This document shows positions 52,866 to 61,538 of a stretch of DNA of 64,000 nucleotides, piece after piece. The notes under the pieces are model-generated. The model did not search any database. It worked only from the letters and a program-made list of their open reading frames with translations, and was not told the DNA's origin. Position 1 is the stretch's first letter; each line of letters starts with the position of its first letter. The stretch lies in assembly GCA_022821645.1 (NCBI GenBank), contig JAJEDE010000011.1, positions 186,001-250,000 on the forward strand. Reading direction: 5' to 3'. Made by a program: the position numbers and the translations under genes. The DNA is from Chloroflexota bacterium (lineage in GTDB: Bacteria; Chloroflexota; UBA11872).

Positions 52866-52935
52866 CCGCCCAATGTCACCCTTCAGCCTGGGAGCGCGTA
52901 CGATAGGCGCCGTCGGCCAAGCTAGGGAGTTCCGC

Positions 52936-53088
52936 ATGCCGGCCACCAAGCTGCGGAAAGTCGTTCCTCGACGCCGCGTCGTTGCCCTGCTCGCCTCGGG
53001 TCTGCTGCTGGCAGCCTGCGGCGGCGAGGAAAAGAAGAGCGGGTCGTTCAAGATGCACAAGACCATCGGCGACGGGCCGGGTATGTAG
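52936..53088 (+). CDS. Mini-lipoprotein of unknown function
   Basis: A 50-residue protein with a basic N-terminus, hydrophobic core and lipobox LAAC (Cys near residue 29), preceded by AGGGAG and a good ATG. The mature peptide is only about 22 residues, charged and Lys-rich, ending with a Gly-Asp-Gly-Pro-Gly-Met tail. It is 70 bases after the large hydrolase gene and 38 before the ComM gene. Similar in kind to the lipoprotein at 31645 but not evidently homologous in the mature part. Function unknown. Confidence 0.6.
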   Translation: MPATKLRKVVPRRRVVALLASGLLLAACGGEEKKSGSFKMHKTIGDGPGM

Positions 53089-53126
53089 CGCAGTAAACGC
53101 GGCTGGGCGGGCCGCTCCTGGCACAC

Positions 53127-54647
53127 ATGCTTGGCACCGTACACAGTTGCGCGATCACCGGCCTTGACGGCGTCGTCCTCGACGTCGAGGCCGACATCAG
53201 CAACGGTCTGCCCAAGCACAACGTCGTCGGACTGCCCGACGCCGCCGTTCAGGAAGCCCGCGAACGCACTCGCAGCGCTATCCGCAACAGCGGCGCGGTC
53301 TTCCCCGAGCGCCGCCTCACCGTAAACCTCGCCCCGGCCGACATCCGCAAGGAAGGCCCCGTCTACGACCTCCCGATGGCCGTAGCCATCCTGGCCGCAA
53401 CCGGCCAGCTAGAGGGCTTCGACGACAACCAGGCCGTCTACCTGGGCGAACTGTCGCTCGACGGCGGCGTTCGCCACACCCACGGCGTCCTCCCCATGGT
53501 CGCCGCCGCCCGCGACGCCGGCGTCGACAAGGCCTTCGTCCCCGCCGTTGACGGCGCCGAAGCTGCCGTCGTCGAGGGCATATCCGTCTACCCCGTCGAA
53601 TCCCTCCAACAGCTCATCGCCCACTACATGGGCCTCATCCGCATCGAACCGCTGCCCGTCACCGAAATGTCGACTGGGTTAGCCAGCTATCCGGTCGACT
53701 TCGCCGACGTCCGCGGCCACGAACACGCCAAGCGCGCCCTCGAAGTCGCAGCCGCCGGCGCCCACAACGTCCTCATGGTCGGCCCGCCCGGCTCCGGCAA
53801 GACCCTATTGGCCCGCGCCCTGCCCTCAGTCCTCCCCCCCATGACCCTCGACGAAGCCATCGAGGTCACCAAGATCTACAGCATCGCCGGCCAGTTGCGC
53901 GACGGCACCGGCCTCGTCGTCGAGCGCCCCTTCCGCGCCCCCCACCACACCGTCACCTACGCCGGCATGGTCGGCGGCGGCGCCTCGCCCCGCCCCGGCG
54001 AAATCAGCCTGGCCCACCGCGGCGTGCTCTTCCTCGACGAGTTCCCCGAGTTCGGCCGCCAGACCCTCGAATCCCTCCGCCAGCCGCTCGAAGACGGCCA
54101 CATCACCATCACCCGCGCCGCCTACAGCGTCGACTTGCCGGCCCGCCTGATGCTGGTCGCCGCCATGAACCCCTCGCCTTCCGGCTTCGCCGCCTCCGAC
54201 GGACCCGGCAGCGGCATGAGCGCCGAAGCCGCCCGCCGCTACCGCAACCGCATTTCCGGCCCGCTGCTCGACCGCATCGACGTCCACATCGACGTCCCCC
54301 GCCTCGAATACGCCAAGATGGCCGACGACACCGAGCGCGAACCCTCGTCCCACGTCCAGGCCCGCATCGCCCGGGCGCGCAAGATCCAGGAAGACCGCCT
54401 CGCCCCCCACGGCTTTTTCACCAACGCCGAACTCACCGCCCGCCTCATCTCCCGCATTTGCGCCCTCGAACCCGACGCCGAACGCCTCCTCCGCAGCGCC
54501 CACGACCGCCTGTCCCTCAGCGGCCGCGGCCACCACCGCGTCCTCAAGCTGGCCCGAACCATCGCCGATCTCTCGGAGAGCGAATCCATCCGCATTGAAC
54601 ACCTGGCCGAAGCCTTGCAATACCGCCCCACGCTCGACGAAACCTAG
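53127..54647 (+). CDS. comM: YifB/ComM-family Mg-chelatase-like AAA ATPase
   Basis: Hexameric helicase-like ATPase linked in other bacteria to branch migration during natural transformation. The 506 residues have the full layout: N-terminal Lon-like ChlI domain (about 1-160, ISNGLPKHNVVGLPDAAVQEARERTR), Walker A GPPGSGKTLL near 215, Walker B VLFLDEFPEF, and the C-terminal Mg_chelatase_C region ending RGHHRVLKLARTIADL. It is apparently a single-gene unit on the plus strand after the lipoprotein. Competence in this organism is not implied, because ComM homologues occur widely. Confidence 0.95.
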   Translation: MLGTVHSCAITGLDGVVLDVEADISNGLPKHNVVGLPDAAVQEARERTRSAIRNSGAVFPERRLTVNLAPADIRKEGPVYDLPMAVAILAATGQLEGFDDNQAVYLGELSLDGGVRHTHGVLPMVAAARDAGVDKAFVPAVDGAEAAVVEGISVYPVESLQQLIAHYMGLIRIEPLPVTEMSTGLASYPVDFADVRGHEHAKRALEVAAAGAHNVLMVGPPGSGKTLLARALPSVLPPMTLDEAIEVTKIYSIAGQLRDGTGLVVERPFRAPHHTVTYAGMVGGGASPRPGEISLAHRGVLFLDEFPEFGRQTLESLRQPLEDGHITITRAAYSVDLPARLMLVAAMNPSPSGFAASDGPGSGMSAEAARRYRNRISGPLLDRIDVHIDVPRLEYAKMADDTEREPSSHVQARIARARKIQEDRLAPHGFFTNAELTARLISRICALEPDAERLLRSAHDRLSLSGRGHHRVLKLARTIADLSESESIRIEHLAEALQYRPTLDET

Positions 54648-54663
54648 ACGGGGTCGCTCCGAA

Positions 54664-55908
54664 CTAGCCCTGCGCTTCCGCCAGCCGCGCAATCGGCCGT
54701 TCGTTGATCGGCAGGTGAATCAGCGCCGCCGCAATCCCAAGAATGATCCCGGCCACCCACATCCCGTCATAGCTTCCCGTCGCCTCGTAGATTCCACCAG
54801 CGAGCCAGATGCCCGAGAACGACCCGAGCTGATGCGACAGGAACACAAACGAAAACAGCGTGGCCAGGTACCGCACCCCGAACACCCGCGCCACGATTGC
54901 GTTCGTCAGCGGCACCGTCGCCAGCCACAACAACCCCATCAGCGAGGCAAACATGTACGCCACCGGCTCAGTCTTCGGCAGCAGCAGGAATGCGGCAATC
55001 ACCGCGGCCCGGCTTGCATAGATGAAGCTCAGGCTCAGCCGCCGACTCAGGTGCGTCCCCGCCATACCTGACAGAAACGACCCGACGATGTTGAAAAATC
55101 CGATCAGCGAAAGCGCAATCGCGCCCACGCGCGGCTCAAATCCCAGGTCCAGCATGTACGCCGGCAAGTGCACCGTGATGAACGCCACGTGAAACCCGCA
55201 CACAAAGAAACCCATCGTCAGCAGTAGATAGCCCCGGTGTCCTACCGCTTCCCGGATCGCCGCGCCCACGCTCTCCTTGGCCGTCTGCTCGGCCGCCACC
55301 TCGGGGTTCCCCGGAAGCAGGAACGCCAGTGGCACGATGGCTAGAAACCCCACCGCCAGGATCAGCAGCGCGTCGCTCCATCCAAATGCGCTGATGAACC
55401 CCTGCGTAATCGGCGAGAAGATCACCTGGCCCAGCGATCCGGCCGCCATCCCCAGTCCCATCACCAGGGGCCGCCGTTTCGGCTCCACCATCCGCGCCAT
55501 GGTGGCTATGACCAGCGAAAACGACGTGAAGGCATTAGTGCCGCCAACCAGCAGCCCTGCCACCAGCAAGAAGACCAGTGCCGACTCAACCAGCGTCATG
55601 AGCCACAGGCCCAGCGCATAGGCAACGGCGCCGGCCACCATCACCCGCACCGGTCCGAACCTATCCGACGAAGCCGCCGCCAGCGGCAGCACCACCCCGA
55701 ACGTCAGTTGCTGCGTCGCCATCGCCACGCTGAACGCCTCGCGCGACCAGCCCCGCGCCTCGGTCATCGGCGGCAGGAACAGCCCGAATATCGACCGCGT
55801 ACCAAACCCGATCACCGCAATCAGCGCGCACGCAGCAATCACCAGCAGCGGCGTCTGCCACCGCGCAAGTCCGTTGGATGCCTGGGTCCGTGCCGCTGCC
55901 GAACCCAT
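54664..55908 (-). CDS. MFS transporter
   Basis: Major facilitator superfamily transporter, 414 residues with about 12 membrane segments. The opening block FGTRSIFGLFLPPMTEARGWSREAF and the loop ASSDRFGPVRVMV between segments 2 and 3 are typical of MFS oxalate/monocarboxylate-type carriers. It lies downstream of the acetoacetate-decarboxylase-like gene region but in a separate position on the minus strand, with 60 bases between it and that gene's stop. Substrate may be a small organic acid. Confidence 0.9.
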   Translation of the reverse strand: MGSAAARTQASNGLARWQTPLLVIAACALIAVIGFGTRSIFGLFLPPMTEARGWSREAFSVAMATQQLTFGVVLPLAAASSDRFGPVRVMVAGAVAYALGLWLMTLVESALVFLLVAGLLVGGTNAFTSFSLVIATMARMVEPKRRPLVMGLGMAAGSLGQVIFSPITQGFISAFGWSDALLILAVGFLAIVPLAFLLPGNPEVAAEQTAKESVGAAIREAVGHRGYLLLTMGFFVCGFHVAFITVHLPAYMLDLGFEPRVGAIALSLIGFFNIVGSFLSGMAGTHLSRRLSLSFIYASRAAVIAAFLLLPKTEPVAYMFASLMGLLWLATVPLTNAIVARVFGVRYLATLFSFVFLSHQLGSFSGIWLAGGIYEATGSYDGMWVAGIILGIAAALIHLPINERPIARLAEAQG

Positions 55909-55968
55909 GCCTAGCGTCGACGTCGCGACATTATGTCAAGCAACGGTTCGACTAATTTCCCGCGGTCC

Positions 55969-56811
55969 CTACCGCAGAATGCGCTGATCAATCAGATCCC
56001 TGCCGCCCACGCTGTGCTCGATGCTCGCCCCTCGAAACTCCTTCACCTCGAGCTCGGCCAGCGCATTCACGACCATGTACTGCGTCGGCAAATCCTCCCA
56101 GCGCGCGCGCTGAAACGTCACGCTGCCGTCCCCCTGCCAGCGTTGCGGTTCGCTCACGGGCGGGTTCTGTGGACTCAGCACCGCGTACTCCGCGTCCGCT
56201 TCGCCCCAATCGCCCGTCGTCGGAACGTACTTGTAGTGCAGCGTCCCCTTCAGCGAACCGTCGTCTGGGGAACCGGTCGGTCCCGCCGCCGGCTCTTCCA
56301 CCGCCACCATGTTCGAAAGGCGCATGTCCATGAACCGAAACCCCAACCAGCTCGCCGTGCACTGCGTCTCGCCCCCGTGAACCACCGGCGCGGGCAGCGC
56401 ACAGTAGATCTTCGAAAACCCCAACTGCTCCCGCCCCGTCAGAATCGGGTCCGTGAGGTTCTCCCACAGCACCAGCAGCAGCGGCCCGGTCGCCTGGTCC
56501 TGCGATCCGTTGAACCTGGCCTGAAACGTCACCCCCAGCGTGTTGTACCCGCGCCCCGCCAGCCAGTCGATCTCGGTCATGTAGCTGGCCGAAACCGTTA
56601 CCACCGGCTCCCCGACCTGCTCGAACCCCGGCGGCAGCAGCGCCTCCAGCTGCGCCCGCTCCGTCAGAAAGCTGACCGAATACCGCCGCGACTTCCGTTC
56701 ATCGACGTCGAACGCCCCCATCTCGCCGCCCGGCCCCTGCCGCGGGCCGCTCATCGGCCCGAAGTGCGTCGGCATCAGGTACATCGTCTTCGGCTTCAGG
56801 TCGTACGGCAT
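55969..56811 (-). CDS. Acetoacetate decarboxylase (ADC)-like protein
   Basis: Family enzyme, 280 residues, that would use a Schiff-base Lys. The GREQLGFSKIYC segment places that Lys near residue 134, equivalent to the catalytic Lys of acetoacetate decarboxylase. A hydrophobic pocket-lining segment, FEQVGEPVVTVSASYM, precedes it. Members can be decarboxylases, aldolases or dehydratases. The ATG immediately follows the SDR stop, so the two are a coupled pair on the minus strand, probably consecutive steps in one pathway. Confidence 0.85.
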   Translation of the reverse strand: MPYDLKPKTMYLMPTHFGPMSGPRQGPGGEMGAFDVDERKSRRYSVSFLTERAQLEALLPPGFEQVGEPVVTVSASYMTEIDWLAGRGYNTLGVTFQARFNGSQDQATGPLLLVLWENLTDPILTGREQLGFSKIYCALPAPVVHGGETQCTASWLGFRFMDMRLSNMVAVEEPAAGPTGSPDDGSLKGTLHYKYVPTTGDWGEADAEYAVLSPQNPPVSEPQRWQGDGSVTFQRARWEDLPTQYMVVNALAELEVKEFRGASIEHSVGGRDLIDQRILR

Positions 56812-57660
56812 TCAGTCATCCTCGGAGAGTGGCCCCAGGTCCGGCTCCTGCAACAAATCATGAGCCAGCAGCGGCTGCGCGGCAAAGAGGCCCCCGTCCA
56901 CCGGCAGCGTCACGCCCGTCACCCAGCGAGACTCGTCGCTCGCCAGGTACACAGCCGCCCACGCAATGTCCCACGGCGTCCCCTCCGTTCCCAGCGGACT
57001 CACCCGCCGTCGCAGTTCACGGTCTACCGGTTTGATCCTCGACTGATACGCCGACTGCAAGTGCCCCGGCACGATGCAATTGGCCCGAATCCCCTCACGA
57101 CCATGGAATGCCGCCGTATTGCGCGTCAGGATCGGCAGCGCACCCTTTGTGATCGAATACGCCACCCCCCGGTGCCGTGCTCCCGCGATTCCGTCGATCG
57201 ACGACACGTTGATGATCGAACCGCCGCCCGAGGCAACCATCGCCGGAATCGCGTGCTTGCTCGCCAGCACCGCGCTCTTCAGGTTCAGATCGAACGCCCG
57301 CATCAGAACGTCCTCGTCAATTTCGGCCACGCCCTTGCGCAGGTCATGCCCGCCCCAGCGGAACCCCAGGTTGTTCATCAGCACGTGCAGCCCGCCATAG
57401 CGTTCGACCGCCGTCGACACCATCGCCCGGCAGTCATCGCCTGACGTCGCGTCCCCAGTGAAGACCGACGCCTCGCCGCCTGCCTCCACGATCGCGTCTA
57501 CCGTCCGCTGCGCGTTGTCCGCGGCGATATCCGCCACCAGCACGCGCGCGCCCTCCCGCGCCATGCACACGCACGATGCCCGTCCGGTCCCGATCTCCCC
57601 GGGCTGGCTCCCGCCGCCCGTGACCACGGCAACCTTGCCCGCCAGCCGGCCTTCACTCAT
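56812..57660 (-). CDS. Short-chain dehydrogenase/reductase
   Basis: Classical SDR of 282 residues. VAVVTGGGSQPGEIGTGR is the cofactor loop with a short insertion, NNLG corresponds to NNAG, VSSIDG contains the catalytic Ser and YSITK the Tyr/Lys pair. The C-terminus ends with a VDGGLFA segment common to the class. Its stop is immediately followed by the start of the ADC-like gene. It is divergent from the oxidoreductase gene at 57877, sharing a 216-base upstream gap in which only a weak TTGACG-type element (57776) was seen. Confidence 0.9.
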   Translation of the reverse strand: MSEGRLAGKVAVVTGGGSQPGEIGTGRASCVCMAREGARVLVADIAADNAQRTVDAIVEAGGEASVFTGDATSGDDCRAMVSTAVERYGGLHVLMNNLGFRWGGHDLRKGVAEIDEDVLMRAFDLNLKSAVLASKHAIPAMVASGGGSIINVSSIDGIAGARHRGVAYSITKGALPILTRNTAAFHGREGIRANCIVPGHLQSAYQSRIKPVDRELRRRVSPLGTEGTPWDIAWAAVYLASDESRWVTGVTLPVDGGLFAAQPLLAHDLLQEPDLGPLSEDD

Positions 57661-57876
57661 TGGCGACCCGCCGACCGCAAGCGGCCTGGTTTAGAGCGTG
57701 CACGTCAATCCTGCTCCAACCGGAGAACGTGGCCTAAGCCTACGCTGCCCGCCATCCGTTTCTCGCGCCCCGCCCTTGACGCGCGGGCCCCACCGGTCCA
57801 GATTGCGCGGTGACTGCCAGCGAATAAACACCCCACCGGCCGCACGGCGGGCGGTAAACAGACGGAAGGTACTGAT

Positions 57877-58872
57877 ATGCGCGTAGGCGTGGCCGGAGTC
57901 GGCCGCATCGGACGTCCGCACGCCGAACGGCTCGTGGCGCATCCCGACGTCTCGGAGGTGCTGCTGCAGGACGCCAGCACGGAGCTTGCGACATCCGTCG
58001 CCAGCGACTTGGGCCTTCGCTCCGTAGCCGGCTACGACGAACTGCTCGCCTCCGTCGACGCCGTCCTGATCGCCGCCACCACCACCGCCCACGCCGAACT
58101 CCTGCAAGCCGCCGTCGAAGCCGGTGTCCCCACCCTCTGCGAAAAGCCCATCTCCCACGACCTCCAGCGCTCGCGCGACGTCGTCGCCCTCATCCACCAG
58201 CGCAACGTGCCCGTCCAGATGGGCTTCCAGCGCCGCTTCGATCCCGGCTTCCAGGCCGCCGCCGACCTCGTCGCCGCCGGAGGGCTGGGAACGCTCTACA
58301 CCCTTCGCACCGTCGGCCACGATCCCGAACCTGCCACCGAGGCCTACATCGCCGGCTCCGGCGGCATGTTCCGCGACTTCAGCGTCCACGACTTCGACGC
58401 CATCCGCTTCGTCACCGGCGAAGAGGTCGTCCAGGTCTTCGCCCAGACCACCGTCCGCAAGTGGGACGTTTATGGCCGCTTCGACGACTGCGACACCGCC
58501 ATTGCTACCTGCACCCTATCCGGCGGTGCGCTGGGCCTGCTCAGCTACACCCGCCACAACCCGCTCGGCTACGACATCCGCATGGAACTCTTCGGCTCCC
58601 GCGACAGCGTCGTAGTCGGCTGGGATCCCCGTTTGCCGCTCCGGTCGCTGGAGCCCACCGGCCCGCCGCTTGGAGCGAAACCCTATCCGGACTTCCACGA
58701 CCGCTTCGCCCACGCCTACGCCGCCGAAGTCGACGCCTTCCTGGACGTCGCCCGCGGCCGCCAGCCCGTCCGCAGTACCGCCGACGACGCCGTCGAAGCC
58801 CTCCGCGCCGCCATCGCCTGCGACATCTCCAGCCGCGAGAACCGGCCCGTTGCGCTAGCGGAAGTCACCTAG
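57877..58872 (+). CDS. Gfo/Idh/MocA-family oxidoreductase, inositol 2-dehydrogenase-like
   Basis: NAD-dependent dehydrogenase of 331 residues. The Rossmann start is MRVGVAGVGRIGRPHAERL, the EKP motif is intact (LCEKPISHD), and SVHDFDAIRFV carries the His-x-x-Asp-like active-site pair, the pattern of myo-inositol 2-dehydrogenases and related polyol or sugar dehydrogenases. The ATG has GGAAGG upstream. Unlike the family member at 8543, it retains all expected motifs and lacks the helical insertion. Confidence 0.92.
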   Translation: MRVGVAGVGRIGRPHAERLVAHPDVSEVLLQDASTELATSVASDLGLRSVAGYDELLASVDAVLIAATTTAHAELLQAAVEAGVPTLCEKPISHDLQRSRDVVALIHQRNVPVQMGFQRRFDPGFQAAADLVAAGGLGTLYTLRTVGHDPEPATEAYIAGSGGMFRDFSVHDFDAIRFVTGEEVVQVFAQTTVRKWDVYGRFDDCDTAIATCTLSGGALGLLSYTRHNPLGYDIRMELFGSRDSVVVGWDPRLPLRSLEPTGPPLGAKPYPDFHDRFAHAYAAEVDAFLDVARGRQPVRSTADDAVEALRAAIACDISSRENRPVALAEVT

Positions 58873-58896
58873 CCCGCCCATCCTCGGGACCGTCGC

Positions 58897-59832
58897 TCAG
58901 CTGTCCGTGCGCGTAAGTCCCAGTTCGGCCAGCACAGCCTTCCGCACCTTGCACACCATCGTGTACGCCGGGTCGAACATGTTCCCCACGTCGTACTCCA
59001 CGAACCGTCCCAGCAGCATGTGCGCCTCGCGAGTCGTAAGCCCGTAGTCCGTCTCCAGCCACGAAACCATCTCCGTCGTCGCGTGCTGTACGGCCTGGTC
59101 CAGCGGCCGCACGTTGCCGCACGCCATCAGGTAGGTATCGTCCTCCGCCCGCGGCCAGCCGATCGTCTTGCCCTTGATCAGGTCCAGGCTGAACCGCACG
59201 TCCAGGGAAATCTCCACGCCCGTGCCATCCATCTCGCCGTCGCCTTGCAGCGCATGCCCGTCGCCCAGGAAAAACAGCGCCCCGTCGGTGAACACCGGCA
59301 GGTACACCGTCACGCCGGGCTTGATCCCGTTGTAGTCCATGTTGCCGCCGTGCGCTGCCGAGGTCATCGTGCTGATCGCCTCCCCGATGTCGGGCGCCAC
59401 GCCCACCGTCCCAAGCATCGGCCGCAGCGGCAGCGGCTGCCCGGTCAAGCGGTTCTCGGGCTCGACCAGCGTGACCGTGCCCGCCTCCACGTCCACGTCC
59501 CACCAGGCCAACTCGACGTCGCCGTCCAGATCTGCCTCGTACCCGAAGTCCAGCACGTTCGGCGCCAGCCGCGCCGTCGTCCAGCCCATCCGCCGGTTCG
59601 GCGTCACCTCGTGCACCTGCAGCACCAGCGTGTCGCCCGCTTCCGCGCCGTTTACATGGAACGGACCCGTCTGTGGATTCGGCCGTCCCGCTCGCTCCAC
59701 TCGCTCATGATCGAATCCGCGGGCGTCGACCGTCGTCGTCGATATCGAATCACCCGCCTCGACATGCAAAGCCGGCGGATGCGTCCCCATCGTGTTGTAG
59801 TACGTCGTGGGCGAAAACTCGTGGTGCGCCAT
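58897..59832 (-). CDS. Acetamidase/formamidase-family protein
   Basis: Amide hydrolase fold, 311 residues. The family segments FHVNGAEAGDTLVLQVHEV, GWTTARLAPN, DIGEAISTMTSAAHGGNMDY and FLGDGHALQGDGEMDGTG are all visible. It probably releases ammonia and a carboxylate from a short amide. The ATG at 59832 has GAAGG upstream. It converges on the dehydrogenase gene with a 24-base gap and reads in the same direction as the cupin gene at 59967. Confidence 0.92.
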   Translation of the reverse strand: MAHHEFSPTTYYNTMGTHPPALHVEAGDSISTTTVDARGFDHERVERAGRPNPQTGPFHVNGAEAGDTLVLQVHEVTPNRRMGWTTARLAPNVLDFGYEADLDGDVELAWWDVDVEAGTVTLVEPENRLTGQPLPLRPMLGTVGVAPDIGEAISTMTSAAHGGNMDYNGIKPGVTVYLPVFTDGALFFLGDGHALQGDGEMDGTGVEISLDVRFSLDLIKGKTIGWPRAEDDTYLMACGNVRPLDQAVQHATTEMVSWLETDYGLTTREAHMLLGRFVEYDVGNMFDPAYTMVCKVRKAVLAELGLTRTDS

Positions 59833-59966
59833 GCTCAGCCTTCACTTAACGCGGCAGGGGGAATCTGGCCGCAGTTTGGAGCATCCAACCGCCCGGAGAC
59901 CAGCCGAAGCCCTCGAGACACGTTCGGCGCTGCAACGAGGCACTGGCAAGGGGCCAGCGCGGACGG

Positions 59967-60365
59967 CTACCCGCGAAGGGTGCTCCAGGGCGCCTGGTCG
60001 GCCACCTCTTCCACTTCGTAACCGATTTCACCGACGCACGGACCCAGGATCGCAAGCACCTTGGCCGGTTCGTCGCCCTCGTTGAACGTGGCATGCACGC
60101 AGTCGGCAGGGATATACACGGCGTCGCCCGGATTCAGCATTCGCCGCTCCTGGTCCACCCACTGCTCCACTGTGCCCTTTACGCACACGATCGACTCTTC
60201 CTGGTCCGGATGCTTGTGAAAGTCGTGCCCGTTGCCCGGCAGCAGTTCCACGTCGATAACCGTCAGGTACTTGCTCCCGGTCACCGGCGGATTGCTGAGC
60301 CAGCCCAGCGATCCCCAGTCCAGTTGATCGCGTTCAGTTTCCGACTGAATCAGGAATCGCTTCAT
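59967..60365 (-). CDS. Cupin-domain protein
   Basis: Single-cupin protein of 132 residues. The two metal motifs are present: GHDFHKHPDQEESIVCVKG (first, with His pair and Glu) and PGDAVYIPADCVHATFN (second, with the closing His). Cupins of this size bind a metal and may act as isomerases, oxygenases or sugar epimerases, or merely bind a ligand. The start has GGAG upstream; the upstream extension to 60392 is not needed. It precedes the acetamidase gene on the same strand, which hints at a shared pathway. Confidence 0.88.
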   Translation of the reverse strand: MKRFLIQSETERDQLDWGSLGWLSNPPVTGSKYLTVIDVELLPGNGHDFHKHPDQEESIVCVKGTVEQWVDQERRMLNPGDAVYIPADCVHATFNEGDEPAKVLAILGPCVGEIGYEVEEVADQAPWSTLRG

Positions 60366-60461
60366 AGTTAGCTCCGCGGAACACGGCCACACACCGACAG
60401 TCTGCGATAGTACAGCGCAGGCATCATTGGCCAGCCATCGGGAATCTGGAGGCTGCGGGCT

Positions 60462-61487
60462 ATGCGATCAGTCATCTGTGTCAACGAACGTTTCGACGCC
60501 GCGTGGCCCTTCGCGGCCGACTACTGGCACGAGCGCTGGCGGCGCCAGGGCGTATGCGAGTTCTATCGCACCGGGGATCCTGAAGCCCGCGCCCCACAAC
60601 TCGTCCCGGATCCGGCTTCCGTCCAGCGCCTGGCGCTCCTGGGATTGCCCGCCGCCGCCCAGGACCTCGAGCCGTTCAGCGCACTCGAAGAGTGCTTCCA
60701 CCCACGCTACTTGCTCACCAACTGGTGGGGTGACTCAACGACCGATGGCATCGAAGCGGCCATCGCCCGCGGCGTCAGCTTCATCCCCCACCGGCTCGAC
60801 GTCTACTGGGGACAGTCCGTAGCCGAATACGGGTTGGGACTCACCCTGGCCGCGCTCCGCCGCACCCCGCAGACCTACACCGACATGCAGCGCGGGCACG
60901 AAACCTGGAAGTACCGCCCGGAGGTCGGCCGCCCGGGCCAGCGCGGCGAGCAGTACGGCGACGACCCTCGCTTCACCAGCGGCACCCTGGCCGGCAAGCG
61001 TGTGCGCGTGGTCGGCGCCGGCAACATCGGCGCTCGCTTCGCCTCCTTCTGCGCGGCCGTCGGCGCCGACGTGGCAATCTGGGACCCCTACGCGCCCGAC
61101 GCCACCTTCGCCGCGGCTCGCGTCCGGCGCTGCTTCCACCTGCCCGAACTCGTCAGGGACTCGGAAATCTTCGTGCCGATGCTCCCGCTCACCGACAACA
61201 CGCGTGGCCTCATAACGGCCGTATTGATCGATTCCCTACCCCACGGCTCGCTGGTCGTGCAGGTCACCCGAGCCGCCGTCTGCGACACCGACGCCCTCTA
61301 TCGCCGCGTCCTCAACGATGAGCTCGCACTGGCTGCCGACGTCTTCGCCGAAGAACCCGTCCCCCTGGACTCACCGCTCCTCGGCCGCCACAACGTGGTC
61401 CACACTCCCCACAACGCCGGCCGCACCCGCGACGCCAACCACGCCTGGGTCGACGACCAACTCGCCCGCTTCAAGCCACGCGAGTAA
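60462..61487 (+). CDS. D-isomer-specific 2-hydroxyacid dehydrogenase family protein
   Basis: NAD(P)-binding 2-hydroxyacid dehydrogenase, 341 residues. GAGNIGARFASFCAAVGADVAIWDP is the Rossmann loop (outlined), the segment VQVTRAAVCDTDAL follows the catalytic Arg region and HTPHNAG carries the catalytic His. An insertion around RHETWKYRPEVG-like positions and a long N-terminal domain make it longer than the protein at 42215. The ATG has GGAGG upstream. It is convergent with the third importer operon. Confidence 0.88.
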   Translation: MRSVICVNERFDAAWPFAADYWHERWRRQGVCEFYRTGDPEARAPQLVPDPASVQRLALLGLPAAAQDLEPFSALEECFHPRYLLTNWWGDSTTDGIEAAIARGVSFIPHRLDVYWGQSVAEYGLGLTLAALRRTPQTYTDMQRGHETWKYRPEVGRPGQRGEQYGDDPRFTSGTLAGKRVRVVGAGNIGARFASFCAAVGADVAIWDPYAPDATFAAARVRRCFHLPELVRDSEIFVPMLPLTDNTRGLITAVLIDSLPHGSLVVQVTRAAVCDTDALYRRVLNDELALAADVFAEEPVPLDSPLLGRHNVVHTPHNAGRTRDANHAWVDDQLARFKPRE

Positions 61488-61505
61488 TTCCGGCTACGTT
61501 CGAGG

Positions 61506-61534
61506 CGCTCCGGTCGGAGCGAGACCTTTCGCTC
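61506..61534. terminator. Overlapping hairpins in a convergent gap
   Basis: CGCTCC/GGAGCG (61506-61521, four-base loop) and GAGCGA/TCGCTC (61517-61534, six-base loop) share bases and cannot both form. They occupy the 51-base gap between convergent genes ending at 61487 and 61539. Terminator role is plausible; the alternative pairing is suggestive only. Confidence 0.35.
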
Positions 61535-61538
61535 TTGG

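Noticed and set aside
55933-57444. A 503-codon plus-strand frame over the ADC-like and SDR genes
   Set aside because: Arg/Pro/His-rich shadow; both minus-strand genes have intact family motifs.
57776-57804. Promoter for the oxidoreductase gene at 57877
   Set aside because: TTGACG is a fair -35, but the sequence 17 bases later (cagatt) matches only three of six -10 bases, too weak to list.
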